From Xenoacremonium recifei (taxonomy: Eukaryota; Ascomycota; Sordariomycetes; Hypocreales; Nectriaceae): DNA of 64,000 nucleotides. This document shows, in pieces, positions 35,633 through 47,750 of the stretch (its first letter is position 1; each line of letters begins with the position of its first letter). The notes under the pieces were generated by a model, which did no database searches, was not told the origin of the DNA, and worked only from the letters and a program-made list of their open reading frames with translations. Both the position numbers and the translations under genes were made by a program. The stretch is from contig WOFQ01000013.1 of assembly GCA_012184525.1 (NCBI GenBank), forward strand, positions 186,001-250,000, read 5' to 3'.

Positions 35633-36357
35633 ATGTCCGCGCCGTTTCCCAACATCTACCACCATCGCCGCGTGGCCGAAGCATCTGCCAAAGCCTGCGA
35701 TATCTGCTACAAGTCCAGCACGTCGGTTCTAATTACACCGGACAAAAAGGTGCAGAAGAACTCGAGGGCCTTCTTTTTCGGATTCACATCTAACGCTTTA
35801 TCAAGGACTTCTTCTACGTCTGCCCGATACACTTGAAAGACCAGTACTTTTGCAGCCCCAAGATTGATCAAGATGCGTTGAAAGCCAAGCGAGAAAAGGA
35901 GCTCGAGGAGGAGAAGGCAAAGTTGAAGAAGGAGTACGAAGAGAAACAAAAGAAAAAGAAGGAGAAGGAGAAGGAAAAAGAGAAAGACAAAGACAAAGAC
36001 AAGGACGATGAAAAGGACAAGGACAAAGAGAAGGAGAAGGATGATGACAAGAAGTCGGACAAAGTGAGTCCATCCCACTTCACCAATGTTACCGTGGTGA
36101 ATGACGCTGACGGCTGTAGGGCAAGGACAAGAGTGAAGATGAGTCTACTCCAGAACCAGAGGAGCCTCGAGTCTTTGAGTTGAAGAGGTTTGTTACTGCT
36201 GCCCCCTTCTCTCTGGACTCATGCTGAAAGATGCAGTTCGTTCTACTCACAACGGTTGATGAAGAAGCGACAAGCCGAAGTTGCAAAGCGAGATAGAGAA
36301 CGTGCTTCTCAGCCGGGCTACTTCCCGTCGGTCCCTACAGATCTCCCCGGCAGATGA
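35633..36357 (+). CDS. VFA1: Vps4-associated protein 1 (Vfa1)
   Basis: Endosomal regulator that binds the ESCRT-III-disassembling ATPase Vps4 and stimulates it. Exons are 35633-35749, 35806-36063, 36120-36187 and 36237-36357; introns are 56, 56 and 49 nt. The product is 187 aa. The N-terminal zinc-binding segment is clear: CDICYKSSTSVL (two Cys), then DFFYVCPIHLKDQYFC, joined exactly across intron 1. Residues about 60-130 are a continuous Lys/Glu/Asp helix encoded by nearly pure purine. The C-terminus (FELKSSFYSQRLMKKRQ) carries the conserved patch expected to contact the Vps4 MIT domain. The Lys-rich middle looks prone to length change. Role is inferred from the family. Confidence 0.9.
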
Positions 36358-37075
36358 TATGCTGCAGGTGTTTCCTCCGACGAGGCTTGATAGGAGCTGG
36401 GTCATTCTGATGTCTCTAGCCTGGAAGGGCCTCTATAGAGCTACGAAACAGAGGACAACTTGTCCAGCCTGCCGAGAGCTGTCGTTTTACCGACAGTTCC
36501 AACCCAACAGATGGATTCGATGACGAAGAAGGGGTTCAGAAGGAGCGGCGGTCACGACTACAGTTTCGGAGTGACGGAAACTTCAACGCAACAGGATGGA
36601 CAACGACAAGACCATAGGCTGAAGAGTCAAGACCTTAACTCCATAACTCAACAGTGGCGCGGGTCTCAACATACAAGGTACAAGGTACAAGAGACAAGAA
36701 TTCAATATCTGTCTCTGTAAGTCGATCAATCCTGGGGCAGGACGCAGCACGTTTCGAGACCCTGCTGAAAGCACACCATCTTCACCAATTCTCCATCCTA
36801 TTGATAGAAAATCACTAGCCCACGGCGTCTCCGAGTGGTGGATCGACGTGTCAAGATTCCTCATGGGACAAAAAAAATTCTTGCACTCTGGTCTCATAGT
36901 TCAAAGTTCTCTTTTGATTCCAAAGTCCCCTCTCATTCCCTCCGATGGTGTCGGAAAATGGCGTCCCCGTGTCTATCAAGCAGATCCTCCACAATCAATG
37001 TCACTCAACTCATCCAAGCTCTTTCGTCCACCGAAGGACTTAGGATATCCGGTAGCGAGACGGAGTTGATGCATA

Positions 37076-37094
37076 TTTTTTTTTTTTTTTTTTT
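37076..37094 (+). repeat. 19-nt poly-T run
   Basis: Uninterrupted T run inside the gene-free stretch. It could be a simple homopolymer or the trace of a reverse-transcribed poly(A) tail on the minus strand, but I see no element body beside it. Confidence 0.9.
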
Positions 37095-40000
37095 GCATCT
37101 CTCATTAACGGGGCACAGGCAGCCATTGGTTCACTCCCGGTGGCTCGTCTCAACGCCTATCAGATCTCTCAATCCCTGGGATGGATGGTGATGCCTGGCA
37201 GGGCTGAACCAGACTAGCCCCCAAATCCAACGGAACCTCCGTTTCCACTCGGACCCCAGTCAAGTCAGTCTATGGAGTCTCTTGTTTCGAGTCATAGTTA
37301 GAGATACATTACAGGTCACTCTTTATGGTGATGACAATCGAGGCAGACCAGCATCCTAACTGATGAGGCTCTGTCCTCAACATGGTCGTATCTTGCGCTT
37401 TGGCGCCACCCAAGTCCCGTCAGCCGCCCTATGGGACCCAGGTCCTTGTCCTCGATGCTGCCTACTGAAGTCCGAGCGAGATTCCTCTTGGATCGAGCCC
37501 GGAATCCAACCACGATCTGTCCATTCCCTGCGCGATTCGCCCACACCCCCCTCAACTATCGATGGCAACATGACCCAATCCCGACACTGCAGTCCACTAA
37601 ACTCAGAGAAAGAATAGGGCAAAGGATCGAATAACATCATGCCCGGAGAGAACGCCTGAGACTCGCTGGTGCACTGCTGGAGCTGCCGGATGGGTTCTAG
37701 TGCTTACGTGCCTCAACACCTGCCCTCGACCTCTAGAAACACGACGGACATATTATTCGTCTAGCACACACTCTCTCAAGTAATGTGGCTGGCTTAGGCT
37801 CTTGCCAAGGCAGATGGCTGGCTGAACAATTGAGAGTTGTCATAATAAGCGGGAGACATGGTGAGGGCCATGCCGCTTGATATGCTGCCCTCGTTGTCTG
37901 GACGAAACTGTCCATCCCCGACATTCAATCCTCCCCAGACGAGCTGGATATACCCATGAAACAACCTCTGCGGCCCGATTAGCACGGCATCCCCGAGGTA
38001 AAGACTCCGCAGCAGTGGTGATCCCTTCTCTGGCACGTTCCCCGGCGGCCGATTCAGACCCCGTCCGGAGTTGAAGCAGCAAACAATGCCCTGGAACTCC
38101 GAGCGGGGATATGGTGATAGTTTGTCCCAGCAGTAGTCTCGAGGCCGCACTTGGCGTAGTCTCTGCTTACAGCAATGTTATGAAGCAACACTCCAGCATC
38201 GTCCTGCCGGCCCCTGTCAGCAGACCAGCGGGAATCATCAAGTTCGGGCGAGCCAGACTAACGACGATGCCGCGGGTTGCAGAGACCGAGACCATCTCAG
38301 CAAATCAGGACGATACCCTGCTCGGGAGATCGCTCCGCCCAACGTCCCATGATGACTGCACCAAGACGGGCTTGAGAAGGGCTGCATGCAGGACGGCTAG
38401 TGCCCTGTGTGGTGATGACCAACGCACGCCGACTGAGCTTGGCGTTGATTTCTCGGTAAACATTGTGGTGATTTTGGTCGATACATCCTCTTCACGGTTT
38501 GAGGGAGTCGAAGACAGTCTTGCGGTCTATTGTCCATGAATCTCGTGCGGTCAGCCTTAGAGGTCAGAGCTCACTTACGGCTGACGCTTCGCATTGACAT
38601 ATCCCCATGTGACCGAGCCCTAAACAGCCCTGGACGTCATCCTCAAGTCCGTAGGACGTTATGGCCGAGTCGACGCTAGCCTCAACTACCGACTGGCCGG
38701 ATCTACCGTTGCCTCTGGCGGCTGGGAGAGACACACTCCCTTGCGTTGTCAGCGTTCTGCAGACATGTATGTCGACCGACTTGGAAGCTAACAAGGTGAC
38801 ATCCGGAAGCACGAGTGACGGCCCCAAGAGGGGTGTGTGTTGGTGATAGTGCTGTCGACTTGTGCTGGAAAATATCTCATGTATCTCGGGAAGTCATCGC
38901 CTTTTTTACAATTCCCATGATGAGACTCAACACGATCTGCGCCGCTGACAACAGCCACGCTCGGTCAGCCTCACAGCGACAAGCCTCTGGACTAGGATGA
39001 GACTGTGGCTGGAATCGATGGGACTCCAGACGGATGGCTGATGGGTTGGGTGACCTAGCCAGCCCTTGCTCGAGCGTCGACGGATGGACAAACATCCATG
39101 GCACGAACCGCCTTTTCCCCTGCTCGAAACAGAAGCCTGCCCTGCCCTTGATGCCTGTCACTCTCGCACATGCGGTGTGCTTCTAGAGGAACGAGGGGAC
39201 GCTCCAGGGGGGTGTGCAAGACCGCCATCTGCCGTCAGACTAGAGGGTACTTGTGCCCTTTGTACCCCTATTCTGCCCTACAGAGCTCACCCCCCCTGGA
39301 CGCCAAAGCTACCCGGATACAACCCCACGCCGCAGCGAACGCACGCGGAACGACCTCCTCACTGCTCCCGGTCTTAAGACTCGGCCGACCCAGAGTTGAC
39401 CTCCAACAAGGGAGATCAGCATTCGGCCGTCTGGGTTCCCCTCTCCATCTAGGACCGATATAGCAAACGGCCGAGGGGGTGTGATATGACCTCACTGTGC
39501 TCGGTGGCGTGGATCTCATGACGAGCATCGTTCTGGAAAAAACTGATGCGGTTGTTGATGCCCTGACGAGGATGCTGCTTACTCCCACCCCCTATCATCC
39601 AAACGAGCCAGCTTGCAGACTATTTGCAACGGACCATCGCCCTCCCATCGCATCTCACAGTTCATCCCCATCGCAACCCTCCGCGCCAGGCCCAGAGCAG
39701 AAAACAATGGTGTGGTGGTGCCAATGCAGTCAGCGAGCCAGACACGCAAATCCATGATCCCTCCCGATATCCCGCCCGCCCCACGAGCAAAGCACGCCCG
39801 TCTCGACGCTAAAGCCACGCGGAAGCCTTCTAGATCTCGCCCCGATCTGCTTTTCTTTGTCGGACTTTCCCCAGAAGCGGTGTCAAGACTCGAGCAGCGA
39901 GTTGACGAGGGAAAACCAAAGTCCCATGGCAAGCATGTTTTGGCAGCACATCGGTAGTTTTGAGGGTGCGTCTGCCAAGAAGACTAAGGCATGACGAAGG

Positions 40001-40143
40001 ACTTTGGGCTTGGGGAATGCGAGAAGAGAGAATTGGCGATGTTGTGGGGGTTCTGTGGTTAATCCCGACGTCTTTGAGACTTTGGAGGTGCAAGTTCTAA
40101 TGCAGTTGCGGTCGATGAATCCTGTCATATTGCCTCTTTGACG

Positions 40144-40165
40144 GAGTGTGAGTGATGTCACACTC
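40144..40165. repeat. 8-bp perfect inverted repeat with 6-nt loop
   Basis: GAGTGTGA, six bases, then TCACACTC. It could form a hairpin or be a dimeric protein site; it lies in an AT-richer island with no gene. Confidence 0.7.
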
Positions 40166-40208
40166 GCATGAAACACTGCATTGCGGTGAGACTCTTATTG
40201 CGATCAAC

Positions 40209-40275
40209 AGTGGAGTTGTTGATGATTGATGACGGAGTTGTTTACGACTTACGACAGAGTTGTGGTTTATTGCTG
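40209..40275 (+). repeat. Degenerate ~22-bp tandem repeat (about three units)
   Basis: Three successive units share a GGAGTTGTT-like core (GGAGTTGTTG, GGAGTTGTTT, AGAGTTGTGG) at 22-23 bp spacing, with divergent remainder. Confidence 0.55.
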
Positions 40276-42318
40276 AGTGAGTGGTGATACAAAGCGAGAG
40301 TTGATGAATTGCCCTTCTTGGCATATAGTTGCTCTGCATATTTGCCCAAAATTGTCATGTTCAGCCTATTGCTTAATTAAGTCTTTAAACTCGACAATAC
40401 CCTGTGATTCTCAAAATAGTTTCCTAATACTTCAACGGCAGAAATTCCTGCCGTTCAATTGCCAAAGTCCTCGGTAATGGAACAGTGTAGAGTAAGACCC
40501 AGCCAGGACTTAAACCCTCGCCACAGTACTTTGTCCCACCAGCCCTGTCAGAAGTGAGCATCCGGCAGTCAGACCAAAGTCCAAACAAGGATCAACACTC
40601 TGAACAAACAACGCTGAATGAAGGCACATCTTACAACTGCCCACCGACGGATATTCTCTCCCGCGCGAAAAATGGCCGAAATGGGCTTCCCTCGGCGCAT
40701 CGAACTACCGCGGCTTACTGCTATGCCAGGGGATTGTTTGCTTTTTCGGGGTAAATTGTGAGGCTGTCGTCTACCGTCTAGATGCTGACCATCCCGCCCC
40801 CCGGATGTCGGCGCGGTGTCAGCACTTCGATCGCGCGCGTGCGTGGTGCTGGGCAAATTATGCGTTGTGACCTGTCAAAGTCCCCGAACGGATTGTCAAA
40901 TTTGCCCATCGATTGGGACTATCGAATTCCCCTTTGCTGCTGCTGCCCCGGTCGATCGTGAAGCGCTCACTCACTCCCTCCCTGGGTGTGATATCTCACA
41001 ATCCACTCCCCCCTTTCCGCTCTGCGGCGCGGAATTGCTTGCTTGCCAATCAGCCACCGCCGCCATTCCCTTGCTATGTATGCCTCTTCAGCCTGATGCG
41101 AGATGACGCTCTCAAGCCTCCCCGCTGAGCGGCGTCCCGTCAGCCTTACGACCCCAGCCGCTGCGTGAGACGGCGTCCTTTCGCGTATCCACCACAGGCA
41201 GACCGTCTATTGAGTATTGATACGCTCTACAGTTTAGCTCGGCCAAAGTCCCCTCCGACCACCGATGCCAGGCGGAGATGGCTGAGGACGTGCAGAGTCG
41301 GGCATTTCCCACGAGGGAATAGAGGCGTTGTGTTGTCGGTGCGTGCGTGCTTTGGCCGCTGCGAGTGTGCATGGGTGTTGCTGGTCTCGACCGGACTCCT
41401 GGTGCTGTGACGTGACGTCCTGAGGGATGCGGGAGGAAGAATAATGTTAAGGTCACCGCTCTGGACTGGACTGGACTTCCGAGACGTGCCTCGCTCGCAT
41501 GGCTAGCCCAAACGGGGGGTGTGAGGTGTATCTCGAGCATGGGGACTTTGCCCTCGAGCATGGCCTTGTACAGAGCAGATTCTATCGCGGGGCATCGCCA
41601 AGATCGGGCGTCCAAGTATTGATGACAGACATCTCTTAGTTTGCGAACAGCGGCCGACGCTTCCGTGAGAGCTCTGTGCCTCGCCTCGCCTCGCCAAATC
41701 GTGCCCGTAAGCCGGCTCGATTACCTCGTCCCGATCTCAGTGGCGAGCGAGCCAATCCCGATCATGCCGTATGACGGACGAGACAACCTCCGGTGCATCC
41801 ATCCTCGCCGTCTGACGGTATTCTCTCTTGGACTTCCGTCACCACCATGCCATCATCTCATCTCCAAAGCCCCTCATTCTCACCGGGCGAGACGCTCTCA
41901 CAGTCGCTGCTGCTGCCCGCCCAAGCCACCATGCCCCTCCCCGTAAGCCCTAACGACGCTCTGCCCAATCTGCCTAGACACACACACCACGCCCTAGAGA
42001 GACGTCAACTGAGCGCCACGAGGCTCCCCTCCGCTGCTGCTGCAGACTGCTGATGAAGAAAAGCCCCGGTTGTCTCATCGCGGGGCCGAGGTCGGGGCCC
42101 GGTGCACGTTTCGGCAGCGGCTGGAGAGACGGACACGGATACGGAGGTTGAAAGAAACGGGCGGTTGGCCAAAACGGTCGGCCTTCGAGGATCCCGCTGA
42201 CAGGGCCAAGGGGAGGACGCAAGTGCCGACGATCTCAGTTCCACGACGGAAGCACAGCGCGGTAGTGAGCCTCGTGCGTGTGCGTGGGTGAAGCTGCCTT
42301 ATCCCCATCCCCGATCCC

Positions 42319-43545
42319 TTACAGGTTACCACCGCGAGCCCCCGGCGGCATACGGATGCCCAAGTTCGCTCCAGCTCCAACCCCAACTGCCCTCTTCACG
42401 ACATCATCTACCTTGGCCCGCTGCAGCGAGAACGCCGGCGTGACCCAGCCGCCGCAGGAGCACTTGAAGCCCTTCCAGTCGTACCGCCCAACTCCGGCGC
42501 CGCACTTCGTGTTGGGACATATGAGTCGGCCGTTGAGCTCTCCCTGCTCGAGTGTTCCGCGCATCCAGCCCAGCGGCTCGACGAAGAAGTGTGGACACGG
42601 CTCCTTCGTTGGGGTCTCGGGCTTGTGAGCAACTATGAAAGCGGAAGTTGCCAGAGTGCGGCGGCATTTCTTGCATCGCAGGCTTGTGCCAGACTCATCC
42701 TGTGCCTGGACCTCTTCATCCTCGAACCGTAATCTGCTGGGTGCCTGACCAACGGCCACGTTCAGCTCAACCTCACGCTTGTAAGCCCACCGCTGGTACA
42801 GGTGGTGGCCCTCGACGTCGTCAGGGCAGCCCATCTCCCACCACAGGGCCAGCTGGTCCATGAATCCGGGGTTCGGCTCCGCCATCGGCCGAGAGCGGCG
42901 GACAAAGGTAAGTGCGGCGTGGACGGCCTCTTCAGCAGTTTCCTTGCGAGAGCGGAGCTTGGAGGGTCCGGGATGGGCGTGTGTCGGATCGGTAATGGCG
43001 GTGGGCGTGATGTTGGGGTTGAAGCGGTTAGGATAGCGCCAGAGGAGATATGCGATGATGGCAGCGACGGAGCGGGACTTTCCAGCTGCACAGTGAACAA
43101 AGACTGCGCCCTTCTTCTGATCGTCGAGGGTCAGGTCTTTGACGGCGCCAGTGATGTCGACGCCTCCCGCTTCCTGGTCCTCGACTTGGCCAGGGGTGAC
43201 AGAAGAAGCATTTCCCCTGAGTCCTTCATCGATAAACTTCACGACTTTCGGCAACTCAATAAGTAAATCGGCGTCTTCGATGTCGTCGATGTCGATACTC
43301 AAATGCTTGAATGTTTTGCCATATTCTGTCCACGACTCATCCTTGAAATTCTTCATATTGGCGGTGTCAAACGCAATCATAGAGAGTACATGAGTTATGC
43401 GTCTCTCAGTTAGGGAGTCAGAGCGTCGAAGAGCCCATAAGCTGCACGTATCAGGTCAGCCTTGTTGTGTCAAATTTTGCATATAGCAGCTCACTTACCC
43501 GCCAACGAAAAGCTCGTCTTGCCCCTCAATTCTGTTCAGAGCCAT
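42319..43545 (-). CDS. YVH1: Dual-specificity phosphatase Yvh1 (DUSP12 family)
   Basis: Phosphatase whose C-terminal zinc domain helps release Mrt4 during 60S ribosome maturation. Minus-strand exons are 43545-43499 and 43441-42319, with a 57-nt intron (GTAAGT donor), giving 389 aa. The start MALNRIEGQDELFVGGLWAL is the conserved Yvh1 opening. The frame is open for 65 more codons upstream with another ATG at 43740, so a longer form is possible. The phosphatase signature HCAAGKSRS has its nucleophile at Cys133, in the usual place. An insert of about 30 residues precedes the signature. The C-terminal domain has all the zinc ligands: CKKC, CPHFF, CPNTKCG and CSCG in order (about residues 275-360). 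Both halves appear functional. Confidence 0.94.
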
Positions 43546-44167
43546 CTCGACAATGCTGCGCTTGAGCGTCTCCAACTCGCCAGGTGCAAACTGATGACCA
43601 AACTCTTCCCACTGCTGGGGCCGGGAGTCGTCGAGGTCCGCCACCTTTGCGACTTGCAAGGGATAGGCCGTAATGCGAGCCTCGGAAGTGTTTTCTGCTT
43701 CGAGAGTCGGTGCCTCGGCTGAAGAGAGGGGAAGCTCCAAGTGATGAAAATGATTGCCCCGTTCTTTGATGCAGTGTAAACTTCTCGTCCAGCCCCGATT
43801 CTATGCCAGCTCTATGCCTCTGATTAAATGAAAGCCGTAGACTCGTGAAAACGCTGGCCAATATGGATGACTCTCTCGCCGATGTAAACTGCAAGCCAAA
43901 CTTTTCCCCTACTAGCCCTGCCTGCCCCTCCTCGGCAAGCCACACCACGCGCGGGATCCTACCCCGCCACCAGCCACACCCGCTGCACCAGCCACAAGCC
44001 GGCTCCCTCCCTTCCATCTGTCTCCACACCAGGCCCAGGCCCAGCCAATTCAAAGGCCCCACCCCCACCTGCGCCGTAGGGCTGCGTAAGCAGGACCCGT
44101 TCGCCCTGACCACGTGACGCCCTACCCGTCCGTCCTCCTCCGCTGTGGCTGGCACCAGCTCTCTCCA

Positions 44168-44183
44168 CCTAACCTAACCTAAC
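44168..44183 (+). repeat. Short CCTAA tandem repeat
   Basis: Three CCTAA units plus one base. It resembles a telomere-like motif but has a 5-bp period rather than CCCTAA and is only 16 bp long. Confidence 0.6.
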
Positions 44184-45382
44184 AAGGGGGGGCATGACCG
44201 GGAGCCTTTTTCAGCTCAACGCGCGGCGCAATTGGCATCCAGACAAAAGCCCAAAAGCCATGGTTCGGAATCGGTGATGCTCTGGGCTGGCCCGTTTAGT
44301 ACGGATTGGCTCGCTTGGGGCGGTTTTCAGCTGAGGGGGACGACACGAGTTTCCGGAAGGGGAGATTTGGTGGTGCATCGCAGCCAGTCGTTGAGCTCAT
44401 CGACCACCTGATCTCTCACTCACCACTCACACTCATGTCCCGAATGAGCGGTTCAGCAGCATCTATCAAGCCTGGTGCGTGTAGTCAGCTCATCGTCGCA
44501 CACACACCGAGTCGCACCCTTCATCAGCTCATCCTCGTCAGCTCATTTTGAACGGTCATCTTTGTAATAGTAATATCGTCTCTTCTTCTTTTCTTTTTTC
44601 TCTTTTTACTATCGCTATCTGATTCTTTGAATTGCCTTTCCCATGCTGTCCGATCCCGATCCCGTGTCCCAAACCAATGCCGTGCCATCCCAGTTCCTTT
44701 TGTTCCGTAAACCGCATCATGACCATGGTCTCCAAACAGAGCCCGGTCCATGACAATGATAATGATGATGATGATGACGCCCCTTTCTTGGGGATATATA
44801 GACAGACATACATACAAAACAAATAAAATGCCAACCTCGCATCATCAAGCTTGAATAGGCTTGGCTGATATCTGCTGCATCTTCGCTTCTCGAGCCGTAA
44901 TAATCGTTCTGCGACAAACCCCAGCGCTATCCAGCACCAGCAGCAGGGATCTTCAGTCCAGTCAGCAAGTAGTGTCACCACCCATGCTGCATGACTAAAG
45001 CGCCAGCGTCGTCTCCCTTGCTGGCTGGCACACCGAAGTCGTCGAGGGTTCGCTGCTGTACTCTCGCTTCTTTGCACCGTCTCTCAGCTGTCAGACCGGA
45101 TGAACGTTTGGTCCCCGACCGGGGTCCAGAGAGATGCAATCGTCGCCGATCAACGACGGCAGAACGACGTTGTGGCATCATCGCCCTGTCCGACGCATCT
45201 AGGAAAACCATGCTCTCGATTGAGGCACGCGGGCGTGTCTGGCGGTGCGCGCGGAGGGCCCCGATTCGAGTGCGGGAGATCAGCGCGCGTAGGCTAGCCG
45301 GGCGATGATTCGTCTGCGTTCGATGCATCTGCAGCTGTCGTACATCCATGGCGGACGTGAATGCTACCCCAATGCAGAGAAG

Positions 45383-45397
45383 TTTTTTTTTTTTTTT
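45383..45397 (+). repeat. 15-nt poly-T run
   Basis: Homopolymer of 15 T downstream of the C2H2 gene, seen directly in sequence. No function implied. Confidence 0.85.
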
Positions 45398-45755
45398 CTC
45401 CATCGAGGGCCGCTCTTTTTCCACGGGCCATGCTGAGTCGCCTGATGTTCTCAACAAGCCGTCAGATGTGTCCTTCGCTCGATGCATCGTCCCGGCCGAG
45501 TTCGGAAGCTCCTTGCATTCGCCGCCACATTTCCCCCTCTTGACTCGAAGCTTCTTCGGACTCGGCGCCCCATGATATTTGTCTCTTTGGCGGTCCGTTC
45601 TACCCCGCCTTCAGCTGGATCCTCCACTCGCTGTTGTCCCCGTCCACCCTCTTCAGCAACAACGCCCGACCACCATTATGTCATTCCACCTCGGATCCTA
45701 TGGTGCATTTCTCGTAGTCATGATTCGGTGCTAGCCAACCCATCTGGTATTGGCT

Positions 45756-47750
45756 TCACCTTGGTGTCGGGTCCTCCTCCAACATGCAGGCGTTTTCAAG
45801 CATGTTGGTCCACTTTCCGCTGGTTCCTGCGTGGCTGTGCTTGAGATGTTGCCTGAAGTGGTCGGCTCGATAAAACTTCTTGGACGAGTTGCATTCTCTA
45901 AATTTGTGCACATCTTGGAGATGCCTAATGCGCTCATCCCAATCTTGCTCTGTGGCGTGTTTTGGTGCGTTTCCGTTGTTGAGGGCACCGGCGCCTGGAC
46001 CTCGTCCCGATCGCGGGAATTCGTCACCGCAATAGCCACATGTATCAGCCTCCCCGGGCCGATTCGTCGATTCATGGAACGCCCGATCATAGCCGGAAAG
46101 GGCGGAACATGACCAAGAATGGCGACGAACGTGGAGTGAGTTCTGGTGGCGTTCGGCTTCGTTCTTGTTCTTGAATCGGTTCCCACAGAACGAACAGCCA
46201 TACTGCTTCTCCGCCTCATGTGCACTTCAATCTCATTAGCATGGGAATTCAAATCGCGAAAATAGGAGAGATCTGAATTCATGTATCAATACTTACTGTA
46301 GCTCCTCTTCAGATTCGAATTTCTTGGGCTTCTTGGGACAGCACTCGCACATGAAGAACCCCTGCATTTTGGTGCCGCCAGGTTTCTGCACCTCAGTAAT
46401 CTTGCGTGGGCTGGCGCCCGAGACGGTCCGCGCATGTGTGGGCACCCGACCTGAGATTGATGTTCTTGGGCTAGGGTTGAGCGAGATGGGTGTGTTGTAA
46501 GGGGAGCTGCAGGATGTAGGTGAGATGCCACCTGGAGAGAAGCCATTGGGCGATCGGCGACCAAACGAGTTCGCCGTAGTGATGCTCGCGGGTATTGACA
46601 TTGACGACATGTACGAGTTCGATCGTGAGGCCGTCGAGGAGATTGACGTCCCCTGGGGAATGGTGCTAAGGCGGGGAGTAGGGGAACCTCGAGAACCCAT
46701 GTTCTGACGACGGAGCATGTCTGGTTGGCCTGCAGGAAGGAGGTCCTCCTGGGGACTCGCTGCTCTCCGCTTCTGTGCGCCGGCACGGTATGAGTCGTCA
46801 ATATGTAGCCGCTTCAATGACGGGGTCTCTTCCATTTCCATGTCCTCAGCACTGCCAAACTCGTAGCTCCTTGTTGAAGTCGCATCATCGCTGTTGTTTC
46901 TTCTCGACCGGGACCGTGGGGAGTAATCAATATCGGAACCCTCCTTTGGCGAGCGATCCCCGTAGTGGAACGTAGCGGCACGAGGAGAAATTGCGGAAAC
47001 AAGAGGAGTCTCTGTGAACCGAGCTGGAGAATCGAGGACAGACCGAGTATGGAATGGGAGCTGGACCGGGAGACTGAGCTGAGGCAAGCGACTATCGGCG
47101 GCGGAAGGTCTTCGAGGAAGGAGGTCGCTGTGTGAGGCACTCAGACGAGGTGGTGACACCTCAACTGATCGGCTAGGGATGAGCTTCATCTTCATGCTGT
47201 CGCCGTGAATCTCTGCTGGGGACTTGAAGTGGAAAGAGTTGTGTCCCATGCCAAACCCGGTGTTGCGGACAGACCTATAAACCTAATGTTAGAGACTGAA
47301 GAGGCGCGTAGAAGCCTTGGTCAAGGGCGGCGGCAGGCCCCATGATCGCAATTCGTACCTGTCCGTTGACGAGTAGCTGGCATATCCTTCATCTCTGTCG
47401 CCCATAGTGTTGAAACCCTCTCTCCCCTTATAACCAGATCGTTCAAAGTCCGCAAAGGACGAGCCCATGCTACCGTAACCACTGGCAAAAGAGGCAGGAC
47501 CGTTGTGGTCTCTCCTTTCTCTCATGTCTTCCGGGTGAGGAGGTAGGTCGACAGTGCCGGGAAGGTATCGTGGAGGAGGTAGAGGGGGCGGTACGTCGTT
47601 GGGAGTCTCAATGCCAGGTATTGACATGGCAGGACTCCTACCAAAGGGGGCGTCGTGATGGTTCGCATGGCTTCGAAATCGATCGGCCGAAGGGACTCTA
47701 ATACTTGGGAGCGAAGGAGCTTGCTCCCGGAACTGTGGCGGAAAGGCCAT
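45756..47750 (-). CDS. C2H2 zinc-finger transcription factor
   Basis: Probable nuclear DNA-binding regulator; I do not recognise a characterised orthologue. Minus-strand exons are 47750-47359, 47274-46297 and 46224-45756, with introns of 84 and 72 nt, giving 612 aa. Residues 1-430 are Pro/Ser/Arg-rich and look disordered, with many SP sites (RSPK, SPRS, SPSPR-like) that could be kinase targets. Finger 1 has C440, C443, H457 and H459. Finger 2 is canonical (C467-x2-C470-x12-H483-x4-H488) within HEAEKQYGCSFCGNRF. A second Cys/His block follows (CGYCGDEF about 30 residues on, then FYRADHFRQHLKHSH). The last intron splits finger 1, and the splice restores EEELHAHEAEKQ, which supports the model. 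It is flanked by large gene-free regions. Confidence 0.9.

Larger units (their letters stand above)
36358..42318. other. Six-kilobase region without supported genes
   Basis: I found no frame with family resemblance, no credible exon chain, and no tRNA or rRNA. Only short arginine- and serine-rich frames occur, typical of non-coding GC-rich DNA. Features seen are a 19-T run (37076-37094), an AT-richer island (about 40,080-40,480) with an inverted repeat and a degenerate tandem repeat, and pyrimidine-rich stretches near 41,800-41,950. The distal part should contain the 3' region of YVH1. Confidence 0.6.
43546..45755. other. Intergenic region between YVH1 and the C2H2 gene
   Basis: A 2.2-kb gap holding the YVH1 promoter (near 43,550-44,300) and the C2H2 gene's 3' region. 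It carries a short CCTAA tandem at 44168-44183 and a 15-T run at 45383-45397. No gene is supported. Confidence 0.55.

Noticed and set aside
37076..37094. Poly-T as the tail of a retroelement
   Set aside because: No reverse-transcriptase-like frame or target-site duplication is visible beside it.
44168..44183. Interstitial telomere repeat
   Set aside because: Only three units with a 5-bp period instead of the fungal CCCTAA 6-mer; too short to infer a telomere scar.
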